Source of the DNA: Xanthomonas sp. DAR 35659
GTDB lineage: Bacteria; Pseudomonadota; Gammaproteobacteria; Xanthomonadales; Xanthomonadaceae
Assembly (NCBI RefSeq): GCF_041242975.1
Contig: NZ_CP162488.1
Coordinates: 2,656,001 to 2,720,000, forward strand
Direction: 5' to 3'
DNA length: 64,000 bases
Shown here: positions 24,992 to 33,645 of the stretch, piece by piece
How the letters are laid out: every line of letters begins with the position of its first letter
Position numbering within the stretch: position 1 is the first letter of the stretch
Made by a program: the position numbers and the translations under genes
Notes under the pieces: generated by a model
What the model was told of the DNA's origin: nothing
What the model saw: only the letters and a program-made list of their open reading frames with translations
Database searches by the model: none

Positions 24992-26328
24992 GCCCGACCC
25001 GCGTCTGCCTGCTGCTCGCCTGCCTCGCCCTCGGCGGCTGCGCCCATGGCGCGCGCGGCGCTGCCGACGCCACGCCGGCGGCGCCGGCGCCGACCGTCGA
25101 TGCCTCGCCGGCCTTGGACAGCCAGCGCCAGATCGTGCTTGCGGTGGCCAACCCGATGGCCGCGCCGGGCCGCCACGCCGGCTCCAACCTGATCGGCTAC
25201 GCCTCCTCCCGGTACTACGGCGCCGGCACCCAGGCCGTCGCCACGCTCGACGCGCTGACCGAGCGCTACGGCCTGCGCCAGGTGACCGGCTGGCCGATCA
25301 AGCCGCTGGGCCTGTACTGCGTGGTGCTGGAGCCGCAACCGGGCGTGGAGCGCGACGCGCTGCTGGCGGCGCTGGCCAAGGACGAGCGCGTGGCCCTGTC
25401 GCAGCCGCTGCAGGACTTCGCCACCTACGCCGATCCGGCGCCGGCCCCCGCGGCACCACCGTCGCCGCCCGCCAAGCCCGCGCAACCGCTGCGCTACAAC
25501 GATCCCTACGTGGACATGCAGCGCGGCTTCGTCGCGACCAACGCCGCCACCGCGCAGACGCTGAGCCAGGGCCAGGGCGTGGGCGTGGCGATCGTCGACA
25601 CCGGCGTGGACACCGCGCATCCGGATCTGCGCGGGCGCCTGCGCGAGGTGCGCGACCTGGTCGCCGCCGATCCCGGCGCCTTCAACCGCGATCACCACGG
25701 CACCGAAGTGGCCGGCATCATCGCCGCCGGCAGCAACAACCATCTGGGCATCGTCGGCATGGCGCCCAAGGCCACGCTCGACGTGTACAAGGCCTGCTGG
25801 TATCCGCCACGCGCCGGTGCCGGCGCCGGCTGCAATTCCTTCACCCTGGCCAAGGCGCTGGTGGCGATCGGCGACACCCGCACCCGTATCGTCAACCTGA
25901 GCCTGGGCGGCCCGGCCGATCCGCTGCTGCGCAAGCTGCTCGAACAGTTGCTGCGGCAGGGCCGCATCGTGGTCGCGGCGATGCCGCCGGACGGACGCCT
26001 GGACGGCTTTCCCGACGGCACTCCGGGGGTGATCGTGGTCAGGAGCAGCAGCCCCACCGCGGCGCCGCCAGGCGTGCTCAGCGCCCCCGGCGAGGACATC
26101 CTCACCACCCAGCCCAACGGCAGCTACGACTTCACCTCCGGCTCGTCGATGGCCACCGCCCACGTCAGCGGCGTGGTCGCGCTGGTGCTGGCGCTGGCGC
26201 CGCAACTGGACGCGCGCAGCGTGCACGACCTGCTGCAGCGGACCAGCCGCGCGCGCGACGGCCTGCTGCAGGTCGATGCCGCCGCCGCGGTGCAGGCGCT
26301 GCCGCGCACCGCCACGCTCGCGCGCTGA
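24988..26328 (+). CDS. Subtilase-like (S8) lipoprotein, atypical oxyanion loop
   Basis: The protein has 446 residues. It begins with a lipoprotein signal (LALGGC, lipid on about C21). The subtilisin triad is complete: D204 in VAIVDTGVD, H237 in HHGTEVAG and S387 in TSGSSMATAHVSG. Where subtilisins have an AAGN loop that supplies the oxyanion-hole Asn, this protein reads VVAAMPPDGR, with no Asn. Catalysis may therefore be weak or differently supported. A Pro/Ala-rich linker (about 150-165) splits an N-terminal domain from the protease. As the third gene of the sigma operon it may process the anti-sigma factor or island products. Confidence 0.85.
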   Translation: MSPTRVCLLLACLALGGCAHGARGAADATPAAPAPTVDASPALDSQRQIVLAVANPMAAPGRHAGSNLIGYASSRYYGAGTQAVATLDALTERYGLRQVTGWPIKPLGLYCVVLEPQPGVERDALLAALAKDERVALSQPLQDFATYADPAPAPAAPPSPPAKPAQPLRYNDPYVDMQRGFVATNAATAQTLSQGQGVGVAIVDTGVDTAHPDLRGRLREVRDLVAADPGAFNRDHHGTEVAGIIAAGSNNHLGIVGMAPKATLDVYKACWYPPRAGAGAGCNSFTLAKALVAIGDTRTRIVNLSLGGPADPLLRKLLEQLLRQGRIVVAAMPPDGRLDGFPDGTPGVIVVRSSSPTAAPPGVLSAPGEDILTTQPNGSYDFTSGSSMATAHVSGVVALVLALAPQLDARSVHDLLQRTSRARDGLLQVDAAAAVQALPRTATLAR

Positions 26329-26336
26329 GCGACGCC

Positions 26337-27137
26337 ATGGCCAACTGGATCCCGCACTGGATGCATCGGCTGAGTTCGCCGCCGACGTTCTACCGCGTCG
26401 CCGGCGCGCTCCGCCCGTGGGCGCTGGGCGCGGCCCTGCTGCTGGGCGCGGTGGCGTTCTACGGCGGCCTGGTGCTGGCGCCGCCGGACTACCAGCAACA
26501 CGACGCCTACCGGATCCTCTTCATCCACGTGCCCAGCGCCTGGATGAGCCTGTTCGTCTATGCGGCGATGGGCGTGGCCGGGCTGATCGCCCTGGTATGG
26601 CGGGTGAAACTGGCGGAAGTGGCGTGCATGGCGTCCGCGCCGATCGGCGCGGCGTTCACCGTCATCACCCTGTGCACCGGTTCGCTGTGGGGCAAGCCGA
26701 TGTGGGGCACCTGGTGGACCTGGGACGCGCGGCTGACGTCGGAACTGGTGCTGCTGTTCCTGTACCTGGGCGTGATCGGCCTGTACCGCGCAATCGAGGA
26801 TCCGCGCCAGGGCGCGCGCGCCGCCGCGCTGCTGGCCCTGGTCGGGCTGATCAACCTGCCGATCGTGCATTTCTCGGTGGTCTGGTGGAACACCTTGCAC
26901 CAGGGCTCCACGGTGCGCGTGCTGGGGCCGTCGAAGATGCCGCTGTCGATGCTGTGGCCGCTGCTGACCGCGGTGCTGGCCAGCAAGTGCTATTACGTCG
27001 CCAGCCTGCTCGGGCGCATGCGCACCGACGTGCTGGCGCTGGAGCGCGGCAAGGCCTGGGTGCGCGCGATCGCGCTGGCCGCGCCGGCGCCGGCATCGCC
27101 AACGCGCGCGCCACGGGCAACGGAGCGTGCGGCATGA
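26337..27137 (+). CDS. ccmC: Heme export/attachment protein CcmC
   Basis: The protein has 266 residues with six membrane helices. The tryptophan-rich heme signature WGTWWTWDARLTSE is present, with periplasmic histidines in ILFIHVPSAW and WWNTLHQGS. CcmC loads heme onto CcmE at the periplasmic face. It starts 8 bp after the subtilase-like gene. The family is normally preceded by ccmA and ccmB, which are absent here. Confidence 0.96.
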   Translation: MANWIPHWMHRLSSPPTFYRVAGALRPWALGAALLLGAVAFYGGLVLAPPDYQQHDAYRILFIHVPSAWMSLFVYAAMGVAGLIALVWRVKLAEVACMASAPIGAAFTVITLCTGSLWGKPMWGTWWTWDARLTSELVLLFLYLGVIGLYRAIEDPRQGARAAALLALVGLINLPIVHFSVVWWNTLHQGSTVRVLGPSKMPLSMLWPLLTAVLASKCYYVASLLGRMRTDVLALERGKAWVRAIALAAPAPASPTRAPRATERAA

Positions 27138-27349
27138 GCGGCTTCTGGGCGATGGGCGGCTACGCGGCCTACGTATGGAGCGCCTACGCACTGTTCCTGC
27201 TGGTGCTGCTGGCGGACACGCTGCTGCCGCGCTGGCGGCAGCGCCGCCTTCTCGCCCAGACCCGCGCGCAGGTGCTGCGCGAACAGGCGCGGCGCCAGCG
27301 CGGCGCATCCTCTCCCCTGTCCGATCCCGACCATGCATCCCACCCGTAA
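27134..27349 (+). CDS. ccmD: Heme exporter protein CcmD
   Basis: The protein has 71 residues with one membrane helix (about 12-30, [20 protein letters not shown]) and a basic cytoplasmic tail ([18 protein letters not shown]). It holds the CcmC-CcmE complex together and releases heme-loaded CcmE. It overlaps ccmC by 4 bp and ccmE by 17 bp. Confidence 0.9.
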   Translation: MSGFWAMGGYAAYVWSAYALFLLVLLADTLLPRWRQRRLLAQTRAQVLREQARRQRGASSPLSDPDHASHP

Positions 27350-27809
27350 GCGCCGCCTGCTGCTGGCGCTGCTGCTGCTCGGCGCCGCGGCGCTGGCCAC
27401 CGGCCTGTTCGTACTCGCCCTGCAGCACAACATCAGCTACCTGTTCACGCCCAGCCAGGTACGTGCCGGCCAGGCCGACGGCTATCGCGTGTTCCGCCTC
27501 GGCGGCATGGTCAAGGCCGGCTCGATCCGGCGCAGCGCCGATGCGCTGCGCGTGGAGTTCACCGTGATCGACCAGGCCGGCGCCACCGAGGTGGCCTACA
27601 GCGGGATCCTGCCGGACCTGTTCCGCGACAACCAGGCGGTGATCGCCACCGGCTCGCTGCACGGCGCCGAGTTCGTCGCCACCGAAGTGCTGGCCAAGCA
27701 CGACGAAACCTACATGCCGCAGGAACTGAAGGACGCGATGGCGCAGGCGCATGCCGCGCGCACCGCCACAAACGGCGCCGCGGCCGCCGCCGCGCCGGCG
27801 CGGCCATGA
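27333..27809 (+). CDS. ccmE: Heme chaperone CcmE
   Basis: The protein has 158 residues. An N-terminal membrane anchor (about 8-28) is followed by the OB-fold domain with [12 protein letters not shown] and [18 protein letters not shown]. The covalent heme ligand His lies in [10 protein letters not shown], so it is the histidine-type CcmE. The Ala-rich tail looks disordered. It receives heme from CcmC and passes it to CcmF/CcmH. Confidence 0.96.
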   Translation: MHPTRKRRLLLALLLLGAAALATGLFVLALQHNISYLFTPSQVRAGQADGYRVFRLGGMVKAGSIRRSADALRVEFTVIDQAGATEVAYSGILPDLFRDNQAVIATGSLHGAEFVATEVLAKHDETYMPQELKDAMAQAHAARTATNGAAAAAAPARP

Positions 27810-27852
27810 GCCCGATCGCGCGCGCCGCGCAAGCCTCGGCGCTGGTACGGCG

Positions 27853-29823
27853 ATGATTCCCGAACTGGCCCAGCTCGCGCTGATCCTCGCCCTGCTGCTG
27901 GCACTGGCGCAGGGCGTGCTGCCGCTGCTTGGCGCCTGGCGCGGCGACCGCGCGCTGATGGCGGTGGCGCGCCCGGCCGCCTACGCGCAGGCGCTGTTCG
28001 CCTGGCTCGCCTTCGCCCTGCTCGCCCTGGCGCTGCTGCGCCTGGATTTCTCGGTGCGCTACGTGGCGGCCAACGCCAACCTGGCGCAGCCCTGGTACTA
28101 CCGCCTGGCCGCGGTGTGGGGCGCGCACGAAGGCTCGCTGCTGCTATGGATCGCCATCCTCAACCTGTGGACGGTGCTGCTGGCGCGCCGCAGCCGGCAC
28201 CTGCCGGAGGCGTTCGCCGCGCGCGTGCTCGGTGTGCTCGGCCTGATCGCCGTCGGCTTCCTGGCGTTCGTGCTGTTCACCTCCAATCCGTTCGCGCGGC
28301 TGTCGCCGATGCCGCTGGACGGCAACGAACTCAACCCGGTGCTGCAGGACCCGGACATGGTGTTCCACCCGCCGGTGCTCTACACCGGCTACGTCGGCTT
28401 CTCTGTGGCCTTCGCCTTCGCCGTCGCCGCCCTGCTCGGCGGCGAACAGCAACAGGCCTGGGTGCGCTGGGCGCGGCCCTGGACCAACATCGCCTGGGGC
28501 TTCCTCAGCGCCGGCATCGTCGCCGGCAGCTGGTGGGCCTACGCCGAGCTGGGCTGGGGCGGCTGGTGGTTCTGGGACCCGGTGGAGAACGCCAGCTTCA
28601 TGCCCTGGCTGGTGGGCGCGGCGCTGATCCACACCCAGGCGGTCACCGAAAAGCGCGGCGCGCTGGGCGCCTGGACCTTGCTGCTGTCGATCCTGGCCTT
28701 CTCGCTGTCGCTGCTCGGCACCTTCCTGGTGCGCTCGGGCGTGCTGACCTCGGTGCACGCCTTCGCCGCCGACCCGCGCCGCGGCCTGTACATCCTCGGC
28801 TTCCTGATCGTGGCGGTCGGCGGCGCGCTGCTGTTGTACGCGCTGCGCGCGCCGCGGCTGCCCGCCGGCAAGCCCTTCGCCACGCTGTCGCGGGAGACCG
28901 CGATCCTGGTCTGCAACCTGATGCTGACCGTGGCCGCGGCGATGGTGCTGCTCGGCACGCTGTTCCCGCTGCTGGGCGATGCGCTGAAGCTGGGCAAGGT
29001 CTCGGTCGGGCCGCCCTACTTCGGCTTGCTGTTTCCGCTGCTGATGCTGCCGGTGGTACTGCTGCTGCCGTTCGGCCCCTACCTGCGCTGGGGCCGCACC
29101 GAAGCCGGCGCGCTGCGCGCGGTGGCGGTGCGCGCCGGCCTGGCCGCGCTGGCCTGCGCGCTGCTCGCCACGGCACTGACCGACGGCGCCGCGCGCGCGG
29201 TGGCCGGCGTCGCCGCCGCGGCCTGGATCGGCGTCGGCACCGCGCTGTACGCATACAAACGCCTGCGCGAAGCGCCACGCGGGCGCCGCTTCCCCGCGGA
29301 GATGGCCGGCATGCTGTTGGCGCATGCCGGCGTGGCGGTGTTCGTGGCCGGCGTGCTGCTGTCGCAGAGCCTGTCGATCGAGCGCGACGTGCGCCTGGCG
29401 CCCGGACAGAGCGCGCGCATCGGCGGGTATGCGTTCCGCTTCGATGGCGTGCGCCTGGTCGATGGTCCCAACTGGAAGGCCGAACAGGGCACGCTGACGG
29501 TGAGCCGCGACGGCGTCGTGGTGGCGGTGCTGCATCCGCAAAAGCGCCTGTATTCCAGCGAGCGCATCCAGACCGAGGCGGCGATCGATGCCGGTGCGCT
29601 GCGCGACCTGTACGTGGCGCTGGGCGAACCGCTGGACGACCAGCACATCGAAGACGCCTGGACCCTGCGCCTGTACTACAAGCCGTTCATCCGCTGGATC
29701 TGGTGCGGCGGCCTGCTGATGATGCTGGGCGGCTTCGTCAGCGCCGGCGCGAAGCGCTTGCGCGCGCCGCAGCCGGCCGCGCACGACGCCGGGCTGGCCG
29801 TTGCGGCGGCGGGTGCGCCATGA
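27853..29823 (+). CDS. ccmF: Cytochrome c heme lyase subunit CcmF
   Basis: The protein has 656 residues from ATG 27853 and about 15 membrane helices. The heme-handling motif WGGWWFWDPVENASFMPWL is intact, with conserved His residues in MVFHPPVLYTGYVGF and ALIHTQAVT. It is full length for the family. It transfers heme from CcmE to apocytochrome together with CcmH. The soluble cytochrome c and the cytochrome-porin upstream are plausible clients. Confidence 0.96.
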   Translation: MIPELAQLALILALLLALAQGVLPLLGAWRGDRALMAVARPAAYAQALFAWLAFALLALALLRLDFSVRYVAANANLAQPWYYRLAAVWGAHEGSLLLWIAILNLWTVLLARRSRHLPEAFAARVLGVLGLIAVGFLAFVLFTSNPFARLSPMPLDGNELNPVLQDPDMVFHPPVLYTGYVGFSVAFAFAVAALLGGEQQQAWVRWARPWTNIAWGFLSAGIVAGSWWAYAELGWGGWWFWDPVENASFMPWLVGAALIHTQAVTEKRGALGAWTLLLSILAFSLSLLGTFLVRSGVLTSVHAFAADPRRGLYILGFLIVAVGGALLLYALRAPRLPAGKPFATLSRETAILVCNLMLTVAAAMVLLGTLFPLLGDALKLGKVSVGPPYFGLLFPLLMLPVVLLLPFGPYLRWGRTEAGALRAVAVRAGLAALACALLATALTDGAARAVAGVAAAAWIGVGTALYAYKRLREAPRGRRFPAEMAGMLLAHAGVAVFVAGVLLSQSLSIERDVRLAPGQSARIGGYAFRFDGVRLVDGPNWKAEQGTLTVSRDGVVVAVLHPQKRLYSSERIQTEAAIDAGALRDLYVALGEPLDDQHIEDAWTLRLYYKPFIRWIWCGGLLMMLGGFVSAGAKRLRAPQPAAHDAGLAVAAAGAP

Positions 29824-30359
29824 ACCGGCTGCTGCCATTGCTCGGCTTCCTGCTGCTGGCCGCGCTGTTCGGCTTCGGCATCTACTGGAGCCGCGCGCAC
29901 GATCCGCGCGACGTGCCGTCGCCGTTGATCGGCAAGCCGGCGCCGGCGTTCGCGCTGCCGCGCCTGGACGATCCGGCGCAACGCGCCGGCAGCGCCGACC
30001 TGCGTGGCCGCCCGTACCTGCTCAACGTGTTCGGCAGCTGGTGCCTGGCCTGCGGCGAGGAACATCCGGTGCTGATGGCGCATGCCCGCACCCTCGGCGT
30101 GGCGCTGGTCGGCTATGCCTACAAGGACGATCCGCGCGACACCCGCGCCTGGCTGGCGCGGCATGGCAATCCCTACACGCTGGTGGTGGTCGACGCGGAT
30201 GGACAGCGCGCGATCGACTTCGGCGTCTATGGCGCCCCGGAGACCTTCCTGATCGATGCCCAGGGCGTGATCCGCTACAAGCACGTCGGCGTGCTGACGC
30301 CGGCGGTGATCGCCGACGAACTGCGCCCGGCCATCGCCGCGCTGGACGCGGCGCCATGA
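29820..30359 (+). CDS. ccmG: Thiol:disulfide interchange protein CcmG (DsbE)
   Basis: The protein has 179 residues with an N-terminal membrane anchor (about 5-22). The thioredoxin-fold active site is GSWCLACGEEHP, giving WCLAC, followed by GVYGAPETFLID with the cis-Pro. It keeps apocytochrome CxxCH cysteines reduced for heme attachment. It overlaps ccmF by 4 bp and ccmH by 4 bp. Confidence 0.95.
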   Translation: MNRLLPLLGFLLLAALFGFGIYWSRAHDPRDVPSPLIGKPAPAFALPRLDDPAQRAGSADLRGRPYLLNVFGSWCLACGEEHPVLMAHARTLGVALVGYAYKDDPRDTRAWLARHGNPYTLVVVDADGQRAIDFGVYGAPETFLIDAQGVIRYKHVGVLTPAVIADELRPAIAALDAAP

Positions 30360-30841
30360 TCGCGCGCGCGCCACACTCGCCGCGGCGTCATCCGCGGCCC
30401 ATGCCGTGGCAACGGCTGCTGCTGTTGCTGCTGTTCGTGCAAGCACTGCCGGCGACGGCGCAGGCGGTGGACCCGCTGCCGTTCCGGGACCGGCAGCAGG
30501 AACTGCGCTTCCAGCACCTGACCGCGCAATTGCGCTGCCTGGTCTGCCAGAACGAGAACCTGGCCGACTCCAACGCCCCGCTGGCACGCGACCTGCGCCA
30601 CCAGGTGTTCGCGCAGGTGCAGGCCGGCCGCAGCGACGCGCAGATCAAGCAGTACATGGTCGATCGCTATTCCCAGTTCGTGCTCTACGACCCGCCGCTG
30701 GCGCCCGGCACCTGGCTGCTGTGGTTCGGCCCACTGCTGTTCCTGCTGGTCGGTGCGGCGATGGTGGCGGCCACGTTGCGGCAGCGGCGCCGCGCCGGCG
30801 CGGCGGCGACCGCGGACGTGGAGGCGGAAGACGCATGGTGA
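30356..30841 (+). CDS. ccmH: Cytochrome c maturation protein CcmH
   Basis: The protein has 161 residues from ATG 30356; ATG 30401 would give a tighter signal peptide. The redox motif LRCLVCQNENLADS is intact, and a membrane helix lies at about 120-142. It reduces apocytochrome disulfides and works with CcmF in ligation. Confidence 0.94.
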   Translation: MIARAPHSPRRHPRPMPWQRLLLLLLFVQALPATAQAVDPLPFRDRQQELRFQHLTAQLRCLVCQNENLADSNAPLARDLRHQVFAQVQAGRSDAQIKQYMVDRYSQFVLYDPPLAPGTWLLWFGPLLFLLVGAAMVAATLRQRRRAGAAATADVEAEDAW

Positions 30842-31494
30842 CCGCCGGCTTCTGCATCGCCGCCGTGGCCATGGTCGGCGTCGCCCTGGGTGCGTTGCTG
30901 TGGCCGCTGCTGCGCCGGCAGCGGAACGCGGGCGGACCACGCCGCGCCGTGGCGGCACTGCTGGCGGTGGCGCTGCCGCTGGCCAGCGCGGGCCTGTATC
31001 GGCTGGTCGGCGATCCCGCCGCGCTCGCCGGCGTCCCCGTGCAGGCCGCGCCGGCGCCCGACCCGGACGCGACGGCGCTCGCCCTGCAGCGATGGCTGGA
31101 TCAAGCCGATGCCGCGTTGCAGGCAAAGCGCAGCGCCGAAGCGCGCGATGCCTACGCACAGGCGCTGCGGATCGCACCGGACGATAGCGACGCGACGCTC
31201 GGCTGGGTCGAGGCGGACATGGCCCAGCAGCCCGGGCTCGCCGTCGGCGCGACCGCGCGCGGCATGCTCGAACGCCTCCTCGCGCAGCAGCCGGACAACC
31301 AGCGTGCGCTGTGGATGCTGGGCATCGGCGAGTTCCAGCAACACCGCTACGCCGAAGCCTCGGCGCACTGGCGGCACCTGCAATCCCTGCTGCCCGCTGC
31401 GTCCCCGCTGCGCGAAGCGGTGGCGCAGAAGATCTCCGCGGCCGAGACGATGGCCGCGGCGCCCGCCACGCCGACGCTGCCGGTGAAGCATTGA
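30835..31494 (+). CDS. CcmI-like TPR protein of cytochrome c maturation
   Basis: The protein has 219 residues. Two N-terminal membrane helices (about 3-25 and 38-58) precede TPR-like repeats (ALQRWLDQADAALQAKRSAEA, LERLLAQQPDNQRALWMLGI). It would deliver apocytochrome to the CcmF-CcmH ligase. It is shorter than E. coli CcmH/CcmI C-terminal regions but has the same order. It overlaps ccmH by 7 bp and ends the operon. Confidence 0.85.
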   Translation: MVTAGFCIAAVAMVGVALGALLWPLLRRQRNAGGPRRAVAALLAVALPLASAGLYRLVGDPAALAGVPVQAAPAPDPDATALALQRWLDQADAALQAKRSAEARDAYAQALRIAPDDSDATLGWVEADMAQQPGLAVGATARGMLERLLAQQPDNQRALWMLGIGEFQQHRYAEASAHWRHLQSLLPAASPLREAVAQKISAAETMAAAPATPTLPVKH

Positions 31495-31628
31495 ATCGCG
31501 CTTGTCGCCAGCGGCCGCATCAGCGCGGCGCGCGGCGATTGCGCTTGCCCATTGCGGACCCTGCCGCGACCGGCGTATGCAGGCGAAGCCGATCGCATCC
31601 TGCCGCACGGGGCAACGCCGAACACCGT

Positions 31629-31988
31629 TCAGAGCACGGCCTGGATCTTGCGCTGCAATGTCTCGCCGTTGAAGGGCTTCTCGATGTAGCCATCCGCCCC
31701 CGCTTCCTTGAGGGCGATGATGTCATCGCGCCTGTCGTCGGCGACCACCATGATGAATCGGGTGCGGTACAGCGCGCGGTCCGCGCGGATTTCGCGCAGC
31801 AGCTGCAATCCGGTCATCGGCTGCATGTTCCAGTCGCACAGCACCAGGCCGATCCTGTCCGCCCGCAACGCGGCCAGCGCCGACGCGCCGTCGGCGGCCT
31901 CGGCCACGTCGTCGTAGCCGAGCCGGTTCAGCAGGTTCTGGATGACCCGCCGCATGGTGCGGTAATCATCGACGATCAGAATCTTCAT
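31629..31988 (-). CDS. Single-domain response regulator (CheY-like)
   Basis: The protein has 119 residues and is a lone receiver domain. The acidic pair D7/D8, phosphoacceptor D52 (LVLCDWNMQP) and lysine K104 (GYIEKPF) are present. The switch Thr/Ser after strand 4 is replaced by Val (IMVVADD, about V82), which is unusual and could alter the phosphorylation-induced change. No kinase or flagellar gene is adjacent. It resembles CheY-type regulators used in chemotaxis or pili signalling. Confidence 0.88.
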   Translation of the reverse strand: MKILIVDDYRTMRRVIQNLLNRLGYDDVAEAADGASALAALRADRIGLVLCDWNMQPMTGLQLLREIRADRALYRTRFIMVVADDRRDDIIALKEAGADGYIEKPFNGETLQRKIQAVL

Positions 31989-32180
31989 CCATCGCGTCTC
32001 CGTTGCCGTTGTGCCGCAGCCAGCGAAACGCGCATCCGACTCGGATGCACGCCGTAGGGTGCCACAAGCGACGGCAGCGGCGTAGACGCATCTGCGATCG
32101 TGCGGCCGCCGTGCACGGCGGCCGATCCCGCTTTCCTTCCCCCGCGACCATCTGCGCCGGGTAGCCCTGCCGGCCAACGG

Positions 32181-32966
32181 CTAGTAGCAGGTGCCTTTCA
32201 CCGTGTTGCTCCACAGCGTGCCGGTCACGTCGCTGCCGGACTTGCGCCCGTCGTTGGCCGAAATCGCCACCGGCCCGGGATAGACGCAGATCGGGCCGGT
32301 ATAGAAATCGAAGCCGCCGGCCGCGTTGGAGCTGCCCTGGCCGAAGACGTTCTTCAGCTTGTCGTCGACATAGCGGAAATACACCGCATGATTGGGCAGG
32401 AAGCAGCTGCCGTGCACGGTGAAGCCCTTGTTCGCCGGCGCGACCGAGATGCTCGGCGTGCATGCCGGTGCGGTGGCGGAGCACGACAGCTTGCCGTCGT
32501 TGTTCTCCGCCGACAGGCACTGCCCTTGCAGGAACAGCGCATTGGTCCGGTAGCCACCGCTCTTCTTGCGGCACATCGCATAGAGCACGCCCTGGGCGCG
32601 GAACACGTCGTCGCAAGTCTTGTTGGCCGATGCCGGCAAGCTCGACGCATAGGGTCCGCGATTGCATTTCAGCCGACCATGATCGTTGCTGAGATCGCCA
32701 TAGCACAGGTCGGTGCGCTGGATGATGGTGTAGCGCCAGCTCTGGCTGGTGGCGCCGAAGAAGGTGAAGCCGCCGGTCTTGCAGTCGGCGCCCAACTGGG
32801 TACCGCTCATGTTCGCGTTCTTGCACGACTTCTGCCACGAACCGCCGGGCACCGGCGCCGCCTGGCTGTGGAAGGAAAGCAACAGCGCAAGGCACAGTGC
32901 GATGAGCGCGATGCAGGCACGCCGATGGAATGCACGACGGAACGTGACGGCGAAACATGTGTTCAT
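32181..32966 (-). CDS. Secreted cyanovirin-N-like (CVNH) protein
   Basis: The protein has 261 residues. A signal peptide (about 1-36, ending SQA) is followed by a region resembling the CVNH lectin fold at about 41-101: GGSWQKSCKN, GTQLGADCKT, then DLSNDHGRLKCN. These match the family's SC, LxAxC and NxxGxLxC landmarks. The remaining ~160 residues are Cys-rich and unassigned. CVNH proteins bind high-mannose glycans; in bacteria and fungi some are secreted. The host or self target is not known. It stands alone on the minus strand. Confidence 0.65.
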   Translation of the reverse strand: MNTCFAVTFRRAFHRRACIALIALCLALLLSFHSQAAPVPGGSWQKSCKNANMSGTQLGADCKTGGFTFFGATSQSWRYTIIQRTDLCYGDLSNDHGRLKCNRGPYASSLPASANKTCDDVFRAQGVLYAMCRKKSGGYRTNALFLQGQCLSAENNDGKLSCSATAPACTPSISVAPANKGFTVHGSCFLPNHAVYFRYVDDKLKNVFGQGSSNAAGGFDFYTGPICVYPGPVAISANDGRKSGSDVTGTLWSNTVKGTCY

Positions 32967-33208
32967 GTGGAACGTCCTTGTGTTCGAGATGAGAGATTAG
33001 ACGCGGGCACTGCTGCACGCGTTGGAGTCGCGGCAAGGCCGATCCCTGCTCGCAGCATCGGAAACGGCACCACCGCCGAGAACCGGCCATTCGATCTTCC
33101 GCATCCGCCGGCAGCGCGCGCACGCGGCATTGCGCGTCGCCGGGTTGCGAGCGCAGCGGCATGCCTGCATGCGCCGGCGCGGCGCAAGCGTTGCGCCGCA
33201 AAGATAGG

Positions 33209-33224
33209 AATGCGTATCATTAAC
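33209..33224 (+). promoter_or_regulatory. Fur-like iron box
   Basis: AATGCGTATCATTAAC agrees with 12 of the 16 bases of the right-hand part of the E. coli Fur consensus. It lies in the 331-bp divergent gap 32967-33297, about 75 bp before the DUF3649-like gene. The downstream genes are of an iron-linked type, which supports the reading. The rest of the gap shows nothing recognisable. Confidence 0.4.
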
Positions 33225-33297
33225 TCGCTCGGCAGGCTCACTGCCGCCACGCTCCGCCTAGCCTGACGCCAAGCCGGTGCTTTCCAGACAGGCTTCC

Positions 33298-33645
33298 ATG
33301 CATCCAGTCCCGCCAGCGCCTTTGCGCGATCCCCACCACGCAGATACGCCTGCCGCGCCGCGCCGTCCGCTGCCGCCGTGGCTGGGCGTGCTGTCGCGCA
33401 GCCTGGCGGCGATCCTCGGCGGCTACGCGCTGGCCGCGGCCACGTCCGCGCTGCTGCCGCTGCTGTGGCCGACGCTGCGTGCGCAGGCGGTGCTCAGCGG
33501 CATGATGCTGGGCATCCTGGTCTGTGCCTGCACCGCGCTGTGGGCGTTCGCCACGCGCAGCGCCGCGCGCGCCTGGCTCGGCATCCTGGGGCTGTTGACC
33601 CCGATGGCCCTGGCCATCGCCTGGCTGCAGCACCACGCGCCATGA
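33298..33645 (+). CDS. DUF3649-like small membrane protein
   Basis: The protein has 115 residues from ATG 33298; GTG 33277 is an alternative. Three hydrophobic segments are visible (LAAILGGYALAAATSALLPL, GMMLGILVCACTALWAF, LGILGLLTPMALAIAWL). Small proteins of this type precede a PepSY membrane protein and a DUF3325 protein in many proteobacterial iron-uptake loci, usually behind a TonB-dependent receptor. No receptor is present here. It overlaps the next gene by 4 bp. Confidence 0.7.
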   Translation: MHPVPPAPLRDPHHADTPAAPRRPLPPWLGVLSRSLAAILGGYALAAATSALLPLLWPTLRAQAVLSGMMLGILVCACTALWAFATRSAARAWLGILGLLTPMALAIAWLQHHAP

